DNA of 6,398 nt, from assembly GCA_041691815.1 (NCBI GenBank), contig JBEPTZ010000186.1:1-6398 (forward strand). Reading direction: 5' to 3'. Origin of the DNA: 70-18 sp041691815. GTDB lineage: Bacteria > Pseudomonadota > Alphaproteobacteria > Acetobacterales > Acetobacteraceae. Shown here piece after piece: positions 1 to 5,003 of this stretch. The translations under genes were made by a program, and so were the position numbers. The stretch's first letter is position 1; each line of letters begins with the position of its first letter. The notes beneath the pieces were generated by a model, which saw only the letters and a program-made list of their open reading frames with translations, was not told where the DNA came from and did not search any database.

Positions 1-1
1 G

Positions 2-517
2 TCGCGCGAGGGCGTGCAGCGCGACCTGCTGCCGCTGATCGAGGGCACCACGGTTGCCACCAAGCACGGCCCGGTGAAGACCGACCACATCCTGTTCGTC
101 GCCTCCGGTGCGTTCCACACCGCCAAGCCGGCCGATTTGCTGCCCGAATTGCAGGGCCGCCTGCCGATCCGCGTCGAACTCGCCGCCCTGTCGCGCGACG
201 ATCTGCGCCGCATCCTGACCGAGCCGGAGCACAACCTGGTCCGCCAGTACGAGGCGCTGATCGGCACCGAGGGCGTCACCCTCACTTTCGCGCCGGACGC
301 GATCGACGCGCTGGCCGATCTGGCGGCTGATATCAACGACCGGGTGGAGAATATCGGCGCCCGCCGGCTGCAGACGGTGATGGAGAAGCTGCTGGAGGAG
401 ATCAGCTTCGCCGCCAGCGACCGCGGCGGGCAATCGGTGACGGTCGATGCCGCCTATGTCCAGGAGCGCGTGGCGCCGCTGGCGATCAAGGGCGACCTCA
501 GCCGCTTCATCCTGTAG
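2..517 (+). CDS. hslU: ATP-dependent protease ATPase subunit HslU (C-terminal part)
   Basis: This is the 3' end of the AAA+ unfoldase HslU (ClpY), which unfolds cytosolic substrates and feeds them to the HslV peptidase. The window enters the gene in frame at base 2 and shows 171 residues. Visible family signatures are TKHGPVKTDHILFVASGAF, the ELQGRLPIRVEL segment whose first Arg corresponds to the arginine finger (E. coli R325), and NIGARRL, where the first Arg of ARR matches the sensor-2 Arg (E. coli R393). From that Arg to the C-terminus there are 51 residues, exactly as in E. coli. The last residues, LSRFIL, are the conserved tail that docks into HslV, so the end is intact. hslV would be expected just upstream, outside the window. 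Family assignment is near certain from the colinear match; nothing about the fragment is unusual. Confidence 0.97.
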   Translation, partial: SREGVQRDLLPLIEGTTVATKHGPVKTDHILFVASGAFHTAKPADLLPELQGRLPIRVELAALSRDDLRRILTEPEHNLVRQYEALIGTEGVTLTFAPDAIDALADLAADINDRVENIGARRLQTVMEKLLEEISFAASDRGGQSVTVDAAYVQERVAPLAIKGDLSRFIL

Positions 518-526
518 CCTCGCTGC

Positions 527-581
527 CGTGGCGGCCCCCGTTCTTGACGAGCCCCTCTGCTTGACGGATCGGACCGCCACG
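527..581. repeat. Long-loop inverted repeat between hslU and sufE
   Basis: CGTGGCGG at 527-534 is the exact reverse complement of CCGCCACG at 574-581, with 39 nt between the arms. The 78-bp hslU-sufE spacer therefore could fold into one 8-bp GC-rich stem. There is no T-run after it, so it is not a standard intrinsic terminator. In DNA this GC-rich such a match can also arise by chance. Confidence 0.3.
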
Positions 582-588
582 CGCAAAT
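561..588 (+). promoter_or_regulatory. Weak candidate promoter for sufE
   Basis: TTGACG (561-566) is a 5/6 match to a sigma70 -35 box. After 16 bp comes GCAAAT (583-588), only a 3/6 match to a -10 box. A second TTGACG lies at 544-549. If used, transcription would start at about 595, right at the sufE ATG, giving a leaderless or nearly leaderless mRNA. That would fit the absence of a Shine-Dalgarno sequence before this ATG. Support is weak. Confidence 0.2.
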
Positions 589-595
589 CCGCCCC

Positions 596-1036
596 ATGCC
601 AGACCCGTTCCTGCTCCCCGAAGACCCCAGCGCCGCCGAGGCCATCGCCGCCATCGGCGAAGACCTCGCTTTGTTCGACGACTGGATGGACCGCTACCAG
701 TACATCATCGAACTCGGCCGCAAGCTGCCGCCGTTCCCCGACGCCTGGGCCAACGACGCCCATCGCGTGCCGGGCTGCCAGAGCAAGGTGTGGATGGAAG
801 CCGACAAGCGCGACGGAAAGCTCTACCTGGCCGGCGCGTCCGACGCCGCCATCGTCGCCGGCCTGGTGGCCTTGCTGCTGCGGGTCTATTCCGGCCGCAC
901 CCCGGCCGAGATCATCGCCACCGAGCCCAGCTTCCTGCGCGATCTCGGCCTGATCGAGGCGCTGTCGACCAATCGCGGCAACGGCATCGCCGCGATGGCC
1001 CGGCGCATCCGCGACGCGGCGGCGCATTTCGCGTAG
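596..1036 (+). CDS. sufE: SufE family cysteine desulfuration protein
   Basis: SufE accepts persulfide sulfur from the cysteine desulfurase SufS and passes it to the SufBCD scaffold for Fe-S cluster assembly in the cytoplasm. The 146-residue product is close to the usual SufE length (about 140). The diagnostic motif is HRVPGCQSKVW at residues 56-66, with the sulfur-accepting Cys at position 61. Flanking family features include the DRYQYIIELGRKLPP segment (residues 32-46), the YSGRTPAEI stretch and the GLIEALSTNRGNG stretch. The ATG at 596 gives the normal N-terminus but has no clear Shine-Dalgarno sequence. No other suf genes are adjacent, which is common for stand-alone sufE in alphaproteobacteria. 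It lies 78 bp downstream of hslU on the same strand and could be read through from it. Confidence 0.95.
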   Translation: MPDPFLLPEDPSAAEAIAAIGEDLALFDDWMDRYQYIIELGRKLPPFPDAWANDAHRVPGCQSKVWMEADKRDGKLYLAGASDAAIVAGLVALLLRVYSGRTPAEIIATEPSFLRDLGLIEALSTNRGNGIAAMARRIRDAAAHFA

Positions 1037-1084
1037 CGCGCGATGACCGTCGGTGGAGTCACCCGAAGGTCCGCATCACACGAC

Positions 1085-1133
1085 AAAACAAAGCCGAGGC
1101 ATGATGCCTTCGCCTGCCGGAAGGCATCATGCC
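1085..1133 (-). terminator. Intrinsic terminator of the PEP-CTERM gene
   Basis: GGCATGATGCCTT (1098-1110) and AAGGCATCATGCC (1121-1133) are perfect 13-bp inverted arms around a 10-nt loop; a further C-G pair at 1111/1120 makes a 14-bp stem with an 8-nt loop. On the - strand the stem is followed by the T-rich run CTTTGTTTTG (bases 1094 down to 1085), as expected for termination of transcripts from the - strand gene that ends at 1182. On the + strand no T-run follows, although the hairpin could still shield the convergent sufE transcript. Each arm is itself nearly self-complementary (GGCAT-N-ATGCC). Confidence 0.75.
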
Positions 1134-1181
1134 CTGGCGACGCCCGCCGCTGCGCCGGTCGGTCAGGGCCGCGAAATCAGT

Positions 1182-1802
1182 TCAGCCCCGCCGCCGCCGC
1201 GCGAAGCTTAGCCCGAGCAGGCCGGAGCCTAGCAGCACCAGCGACGCCGGCTCAGGCACGCCGGTCGGATTGAAATCGGTCAGCCATGCGCCGCTGAATC
1301 CGGTCGGCGTATCGCCGTCAAAAAAGACGTTGACGAAATAATCCTGGCCTTGTGTCAGAAAGAAAGTCGAGTTCTGGGCAAGAAACTGGATGGTGTCCGG
1401 TCCCGCCAGAGATGCCTGCCAGATATCGTTTGGCGTACCGATGGTGCAGAACGTGGTGCCGCCGTAGGTCGTGCCAGAGCAAGCGGCGCCGTTTCCAATG
1501 GCAATGGAAGCGACATCGATGGGACCGCCACCAGTAAAGGTGATGACCATCCCGTAGGCGTTCAGAGGCTCGCCGTATGGGACGACACTGTTGTTCACCC
1601 CGGGGCTCCCCCAGTCATTCATCTGGCCCGAGATCGTAGCGCCACCGTCAAAGTTGAAGTTCCAGGTCTCGGTAGCGCCGACCAGCGTTCCCGCCCCCCC
1701 GGAGCCGGAAAACGTGTAATCCGCATGGGCCGCCGGCGCAGCGGCGAATGCCAGTGCGCCGATGACCGCCGATGCCAGAAGTCCAGACTTCAATCGCCGC
1801 AT
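1182..1802 (-). CDS. PEP-CTERM sorting domain-containing secreted protein
   Basis: A 206-residue exported protein of unknown function. Residues 1-27 form a signal peptide: basic MRRLK start, hydrophobic core, and an AHA cleavage motif before Asp28. The middle (28-180) is rich in Gly, Thr, Asn and Phe, looks like a beta-sandwich, and has only two cysteines (C108 and C119), which could form a disulfide after export. The C-terminus is a textbook PEP-CTERM signal: VPEP at 182-185, a hydrophobic helix (ASLVLLGSGLLGLSFA) and a final RRRR cluster. In the known system an exosortase recognises this tail, cleaves it and delivers the protein to the envelope or the exopolysaccharide matrix. No exosortase or EPS genes are in the window. 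The gene is transcribed alone, against its neighbours, has a terminator and a promoter of its own, and is visibly less GC-rich than the flanking genes. The mature part is not one I recognise. Confidence 0.9.
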   Translation of the reverse strand: MRRLKSGLLASAVIGALAFAAAPAAHADYTFSGSGGAGTLVGATETWNFNFDGGATISGQMNDWGSPGVNNSVVPYGEPLNAYGMVITFTGGGPIDVASIAIGNGAACSGTTYGGTTFCTIGTPNDIWQASLAGPDTIQFLAQNSTFFLTQGQDYFVNVFFDGDTPTGFSGAWLTDFNPTGVPEPASLVLLGSGLLGLSFARRRRG

Positions 1803-1810
1803 GATATGGT

Positions 1811-1816
1811 TTCTCC
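1811..1816 (-). promoter_or_regulatory. Shine-Dalgarno site of the PEP-CTERM gene
   Basis: Read on the - strand this is GGAGAA, 8 nt before the ATG at 1802. It fixes that ATG as the start, and the start also gives a complete signal peptide. Confidence 0.75.
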
Positions 1817-1966
1817 ATGATGTTCAGGGTTGCAACAACCACAAGTGTCGAAAGAAACGCCGTTCAGCCACATTGAGGCTCGGAACATTCCAAACTCTGC
1901 CAAATTACGACTTATAGCAGCGTATTATCCATGTATGTCGCATCCCGGTTCGAATCGTCGCAGAAA

Positions 1967-1985
1967 CATGAAGGCAAATTTCATG
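1967..1985. promoter_or_regulatory. Dyad 1: CATGAA-N7-TTCATG, possible operator
   Basis: CATGAA (1967-1972) and TTCATG (1980-1985) are perfect inverted half-sites, 19 bp in total. The right half is part of AAATTTCATGCCGCC (1976-1990), which recurs with one mismatch at 2044-2058. It would lie in the leader of the PEP-CTERM transcript. It could be an operator or an RNA hairpin; no binding protein can be named. Confidence 0.35.
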
Positions 1986-2017
1986 CCGCCGAAAAACGGC
2001 TTAAAATTCAAAGGCAG

Positions 2018-2045
2018 ATTATATACGAATATGCAATCATGTAAA
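2018..2045 (-). promoter_or_regulatory. Predicted sigma70-type promoter for the PEP-CTERM gene
   Basis: On the - strand: TTTACA (-35, bases 2045 down to 2040, 5/6 match), a 16-bp spacer, then TATAAT (-10, bases 2023 down to 2018, perfect match). Transcription would start near 2011, giving a leader of about 210 nt before the PEP-CTERM ATG. This is the best -10/-35 pair I found in the intergenic region. The AT-rich setting raises the odds of a chance match, and the long leader is unusual. Confidence 0.5.
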
Positions 2046-2054
2046 ATTTCATGA
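2037..2054. promoter_or_regulatory. Dyad 2: TCATG-N8-CATGA overlapping the -35 box
   Basis: TCATG (2037-2041) and CATGA (2050-2054) form an 18-bp dyad covering the predicted -35 element at 2040-2045. Its right half belongs to AAATTTCATGACGCC (2044-2058), which matches 14 of 15 bases of the copy at 1976-1990, 68 bp away. A protein bound here would block the predicted promoter, so it is a reasonable operator candidate. Confidence 0.4.
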
Positions 2055-2067
2055 CGCCTGGCGCTCA

Positions 2068-2089
2068 CCTCGGAACCCGGTCCCCGAGG
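2068..2089. repeat. GC-rich inverted repeat upstream of the MFS gene
   Basis: CCTCGG (2068-2073) and CCGAGG (2084-2089) are perfect 6-bp arms around a 10-nt loop. It has no T-run. It may be a leader hairpin for the rightward operon or chance in GC-rich DNA. Confidence 0.25.
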
Positions 2090-2113
2090 CAGTTGGCCGC
2101 GCGAACCGCCCAC

Positions 2114-2138
2114 ATGCGGCGACGACGCGCCGCCGCAT
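2114..2138. repeat. 8-bp hairpin in the MFS leader
   Basis: ATGCGGCG (2114-2121) and CGCCGCAT (2131-2138) are perfect arms with a 9-nt loop, 41 bp before the MFS start. It could be an operator or a leader RNA hairpin for the rightward operon. There is no T-run, so it is not a terminator. Confidence 0.35.
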
Positions 2139-2179
2139 CCCGCGTATTCTCCCGCCCCGCCCTGCGATAGCCTGCCGGC

Positions 2180-3331
2180 ATGCGCAACCCTGGCCCCGCG
2201 TCGCTCCCGGTCGCCGCCTTCCTGGTGGCGATCTTCATGCCGTCGGGCCTCACCACCGCCTTCCTGCCGCTCTGGCTGGCGGATCGCGGCCTTTCGGCGG
2301 CGGCAATCGGCCAGCTGCTGGGCATCGCCACCCTGGCGCGGCTGCTGGCCACCCCCGGCTGGGGCCGGCTGGCCGACCATCTCGGCCGCCGCCCGGTGCT
2401 GAGCGCCGCCGCTGGCCTGACCACGCTGGCCTGCCTCGCCATGCTGCCGGCGCAGGGCTTCGCGGCGCTGATGCTGGTGGTGCTGCTGCAAAGTGCCGCC
2501 GCCTCGGCGCTGATGCCGGTGACCGATGCGCTGACCCTCGGCCTGGCGCAGCAGCGGCGGCTGGATTACGGCCGGGTGCGCGCCATCGGCTCCGCGGCGT
2601 TCATGGCGGCGACCGCGCTGGGCGGCTGGCTGGTGGACCTCGCCGGGGTGCGCATCCTGCCGATGCTGCTGGCCGGCTGCTACGCCGCCGCCACGCTGTT
2701 CGCCTATCCGCTGCCCGACCGCACGGTACCGCGCCCGGCCGAGCGCCGCCGTTTCGGCCAGGGCGGCGTGGAACTGCTGCGCTACCGGCCGTTCCTGCTG
2801 ACCCTGGCGGCCAGCGCGCTGATCCAGGGCGCGCATGCCGCCTATTACGGCCTGGCCTCGCTGTACTGGCGCCAGCACGGGCTCAGCGACACGCTGATCG
2901 GCCTGCTCTGGGCCGAGGGGCTGATCAGCGAGATCGCGCTGTTCTTCTGGGGCCGCCGGCTGGCCGAGCGCCTCGGCCCGGCCGGACTCACCGCACTCGC
3001 CGCGCTGGCCTCGGTGCTGCGCTGGGGGGTCACCGGCGCCACCACCGCGCTGCCGGCGCTGCTGGTGGTGCAGTTGCTGCATGGCGCCACCTTCGGCATG
3101 CAGCATTATTCGGCGATGCTGATGCTGAACCGCACCGTCGCCCCCGCGCGCGCCGCCACCGCGCAGACGCTGCACGCCACGCTGGGCAGTTCGGTGCCCA
3201 CCGGCCTGCTGATCTGGCTCACCGCCAGCCTGTATGACGGCAGCGGCCGGGCGTTCCTGCTGATGGCGCTGCTGGCCGCCTGCGCGCTGCCGCTGGCACC
3301 CGGCCTGCGCCGCGCCTGGGCGGCTGCTTGA
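2180..3331 (+). CDS. MFS transporter, 3-phenylpropionate (HcaT/PPP)-like family
   Basis: A 383-residue inner-membrane permease with about 12 hydrophobic segments from residue 9 to 375, split by a polar loop near 181-200. It carries the loop 2-3 signature GRLADHLGRR (62-71), and features I associate with the LacY-like MFS_1_like group and HcaT in particular: PVTDALTL (113-120), DYGRVRAIGS (129-138) and YYGLASLYWRQHGLSDTLIGLLWA (222-245, the first part of the second half). HcaT is a proposed 3-phenylpropionate importer, so a carboxylic acid is a likely substrate class, but the substrate cannot be read from the sequence. An in-frame stop at 2168-2170 limits the start to this ATG or later, and the ATG lets the first helix begin normally. 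No Shine-Dalgarno sequence is visible. It precedes the Rid gene by 52 bp on the same strand and probably heads the catabolic operon. Confidence 0.88.
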   Translation: MRNPGPASLPVAAFLVAIFMPSGLTTAFLPLWLADRGLSAAAIGQLLGIATLARLLATPGWGRLADHLGRRPVLSAAAGLTTLACLAMLPAQGFAALMLVVLLQSAAASALMPVTDALTLGLAQQRRLDYGRVRAIGSAAFMAATALGGWLVDLAGVRILPMLLAGCYAAATLFAYPLPDRTVPRPAERRRFGQGGVELLRYRPFLLTLAASALIQGAHAAYYGLASLYWRQHGLSDTLIGLLWAEGLISEIALFFWGRRLAERLGPAGLTALAALASVLRWGVTGATTALPALLVVQLLHGATFGMQHYSAMLMLNRTVAPARAATAQTLHATLGSSVPTGLLIWLTASLYDGSGRAFLLMALLAACALPLAPGLRRAWAAA

Positions 3332-3370
3332 CCCGGCGGCCGGGGGGCCGACAATGCCGCCAACCCAACC

Positions 3371-3376
3371 AAGGAG
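3371..3376 (+). promoter_or_regulatory. Shine-Dalgarno site of the Rid-family gene
   Basis: AAGGAG lies 7 nt before the ATG at 3384. It decides that start over the earlier in-frame ATG at 3354, which has no ribosome binding site and would add ten residues (MPPTQPRSRP) with no counterpart in the Rid fold. Confidence 0.85.
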
Positions 3377-3383
3377 CCGCCCC

Positions 3384-3767
3384 ATGCAACGCCGCGACAT
3401 CAACGCCTCCGACGCCCCGGCCCCGGTCGGTGCCTACACCCATGCCATCGAGGTCACCGGCGCCAGCCGCACCGCCTATCTCAGCGGCCAGGTCGGGGTC
3501 GCCGCCGATGGCAGCATGCCGGAGGACGCGGCGGCCCAGGCGGCGCTGGTCTGGAGCAACATCACCGCGCAGTTGCGCGCGATCGGCATGACCTTGGACA
3601 ATATCATCAAGGTCAACACCATCCTGTCCGACCGCGCCGACCTGCCGGCCAGCCGGACTGCGCGCAACAATGCGATGGGCGAGCGCAAGCCGGCCAGCAC
3701 GCTGATCATCGCCGGGCTGTATTCCGCTGCCTGCCGGATCGAGATCGAAGTGATTGCCTGCGCATAG
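3384..3767 (+). CDS. RidA/YjgF/UK114 family protein lacking the catalytic Arg
   Basis: A 127-residue cytosolic protein of the Rid family, whose best-known members hydrolyse reactive 2-aminoacrylate-type imines as homotrimers. Family landmarks are VGAY (15-18), LSGQVG (33-38), the helix with AAQAALVWSNI (50-60), IIKVNTILSD (74-83) and the C-terminal strand RIEIEVIACA (118-127) with Glu120. The segment matching the E. coli RidA FPARS motif reads KPASTL, so the catalytic Arg105 is Ser105 here (codon 3696-3698), and the loop before it is about 4 residues shorter. By family knowledge, members without this Arg do not show the classic imine deaminase activity, so I do not call it RidA proper. It sits 12 bp before the dehydrogenase gene, which suggests a role in the same pathway, possibly as a small-molecule binding or isomerase-like protein. 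That role is inference. Confidence 0.9.
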   Translation: MQRRDINASDAPAPVGAYTHAIEVTGASRTAYLSGQVGVAADGSMPEDAAAQAALVWSNITAQLRAIGMTLDNIIKVNTILSDRADLPASRTARNNAMGERKPASTLIIAGLYSAACRIEIEVIACA

Positions 3768-3772
3768 GGGAG
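3766..3772 (+). promoter_or_regulatory. Shine-Dalgarno site of the acyl-CoA dehydrogenase gene
   Basis: AGGGGAG starts inside the stop codon of the Rid gene and lies 7 nt before the ATG at 3780. This arrangement favours coupled translation of the two genes and supports the 3780 start. Confidence 0.75.
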
Positions 3773-3779
3773 CGCGCCG

Positions 3780-5003
3780 ATGGATTTCGCCCTCTCGCCG
3801 GCCACCGAGGCGATGCGCCTGCTTGTGCGCGACTTCGTCAACAACCGCTTGATTCCGCTGGAATCCGACCCGGCCAGCTATGACGCGCACGAGAACATCG
3901 CCCGGCCGTTGCTGGCCGAAATTCGCCGCGAAACCAAGGCGATGGGCATCTGGGCGCTCCAGTCGCCAAAAGCGCGCGGCGGCGGCGGGCTGAAGATGGC
4001 CGAGCAGGCGGCGCTGTACGAGGAGATGAACCGCTCGATCTTCGGCCCGGTGTGCTTCAACTGCGCCGCCCCGGATGACGGCAACATGCGCGTGCTGGCG
4101 CAGATTGGCACACCGGAACAACAGGATAGCTGGCTGCAGCCGATCATCGACGGCGCCGTCCACTCCGCCTTCATCATGACCGAGCCGATGGACGCCGATG
4201 GCCGCGGCTGCGGCTCCGACCCGTCGCAGACGCTGACCGAGGCCACCCGCAGCAACACCGGCTGGGTGGTGCGCGGCCGCAAATGGTTCATCACCGGGGC
4301 GGAAACCGCGAGCCATTTCATCCTGATCGCCCGTACTTCGCCGGATCGCCGCAAGGGGTTGTCGGCGTTCCTGTTCCACAAGGACCAGCCGGGCTGGCGC
4401 ATCATCCGGCGGATTCCGATCATGGGACCGGAAGAACATGGCGGGCATTGCGAACTGGAGTTCGACGGGCTGGAAATCCCGGCTGGGAATCTGCTGATGC
4501 AGGAAGGTGATGGGCTGAAGGTGACGCAGATTCGTCTTGGTCCGGCGCGGCTTACGCATTGCATGCGCTGGACCGGACTTGCCCGCCGCTGCATCGAGAT
4601 TGCCCAGGAGCATGTGCAACAACGCCGGAGCTTCGGCGCCCGGCTGATTGACCATGAGAGCGTGCAGACGTTACTCGGTCAGGCCGGCATGGAAATCCAG
4701 ATCGGCCGGCTGCTGACCATGCATGCCGCCTGGACGCTGGACCAGGGCAGCTTCGCCCGCAAGGAAATCTCGATGGCCAAGGTGGTGGTCGCCGACGCGC
4801 TGCACAAGGCGGCCGATACCGCGTTGCAACTGCTTGGCGCAAAAGGCTATTCCAAAGACACCGTGGTCGAATGGATCTACCGCTACGCCCGCCAGGCGCG
4901 GCTGGTGGATGGCGCCAGCGAGGTGCATCGCATGGTGCTGGCCAACACCATGCTGCGCGAAGGCGTTGATTTCTTTGGCTGGAATCCCGATCCGCATGGA
5001 TGA
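3780..5003 (+). CDS. Acyl-CoA dehydrogenase family protein, ACAD10/11 (LvaC)-like
   Basis: A 407-residue flavoprotein with the full dehydrogenase fold. The N-terminal helical part spans about 1-125. The FAD/substrate beta-domain follows, with FIMTEP (131-136), GSDPSQ (145-150) and RKWFITGAE (167-175). The C-terminal helical domain has QRRSFGARL (281-289), LLGAKGYSKD (351-360) and LVDGASEVHR (375-384). At the position where medium-chain acyl-CoA dehydrogenase has its catalytic Glu in YEGT, this protein has Asp377 in VDGA. Asp in a (A/V)DG.. EVH context is what I know from ACAD10/ACAD11 and their bacterial relatives. Such enzymes, including P. putida LvaC, act on 4-phosphorylated acyl-CoA made by a partner APH-type kinase. 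The kinase gene follows with an 8-nt overlap, which supports this reading over an ordinary beta-oxidation dehydrogenase. The exact substrate is unknown. The gene is intact. Confidence 0.9.
   Translation: MDFALSPATEAMRLLVRDFVNNRLIPLESDPASYDAHENIARPLLAEIRRETKAMGIWALQSPKARGGGGLKMAEQAALYEEMNRSIFGPVCFNCAAPDDGNMRVLAQIGTPEQQDSWLQPIIDGAVHSAFIMTEPMDADGRGCGSDPSQTLTEATRSNTGWVVRGRKWFITGAETASHFILIARTSPDRRKGLSAFLFHKDQPGWRIIRRIPIMGPEEHGGHCELEFDGLEIPAGNLLMQEGDGLKVTQIRLGPARLTHCMRWTGLARRCIEIAQEHVQQRRSFGARLIDHESVQTLLGQAGMEIQIGRLLTMHAAWTLDQGSFARKEISMAKVVVADALHKAADTALQLLGAKGYSKDTVVEWIYRYARQARLVDGASEVHRMVLANTMLREGVDFFGWNPDPHG

Larger units (their letters stand above)
1803..2179. other. AT-rich divergent intergenic region (377 bp) between PEP-CTERM and MFS genes
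   Basis: No convincing protein gene is present. The left two-thirds (about 1850-2055) is much richer in A/T than the rest of the window; the right third (2056-2179) returns to high GC. It contains the upstream sequence of both divergent genes: a - strand promoter, two CATG dyads, a small GCCG-AAAAA-CGGC hairpin (1988-2000) and two GC-rich hairpins nearer the MFS start. A 19-codon - strand ORF (1984 down to 1925, peptide MKFAFMFLRRFEPGCDIHG) lies in the predicted PEP-CTERM leader but has no Shine-Dalgarno sequence. Confidence 0.7.

Noticed and set aside
1878..1891. A GG-N10-GC sigma54-like spacing on the - strand upstream of the PEP-CTERM gene
   Set aside because: Only the invariant dinucleotides fit; the rest of the TGGCAC/TTGC consensus is poor.
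1947..1956. GGTTCGAATC, which resembles a tRNA T-loop and could mark an integration site
   Set aside because: The flanking bases do not pair as a T-stem on either strand and no acceptor, D or anticodon arm can be built around it.
1925..1984. A 19-codon - strand ORF in the PEP-CTERM leader
   Set aside because: No Shine-Dalgarno sequence and no recognisable peptide; kept only as a note in the intergenic entry.
3332..3344. CCCGGC-G-GCCGGG palindrome after the MFS stop
   Set aside because: A one-base centre is too small for a good RNA hairpin and no T-run follows; not called as a terminator between MFS and Rid.
3354..3383. An earlier start for the Rid-family gene
   Set aside because: No ribosome binding site and no family counterpart for the extra residues, whereas AAGGAG is ideally placed before 3384.
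1925..3403. A 492-codon open frame on the - strand antisense to the MFS gene
   Set aside because: It is Arg/Gln/Gly-rich low-complexity sequence typical of the antisense frame of a GC-rich gene. The + strand frame gives a clear 12-helix permease.
3219..4655. A 478-codon open frame on the - strand antisense to the MFS 3' end, Rid and dehydrogenase genes
   Set aside because: It spans several well-supported + strand genes and their spacers and has no recognisable domain; it is a GC-skew shadow.
4723..4995. An upstream extension of the kinase frame starting at an ATG at 4723
   Set aside because: The extra residues are Arg/Pro/Trp-rich, overlap the dehydrogenase gene and match nothing in the APH fold; the ATG at 4996 gives the normal N-terminus.
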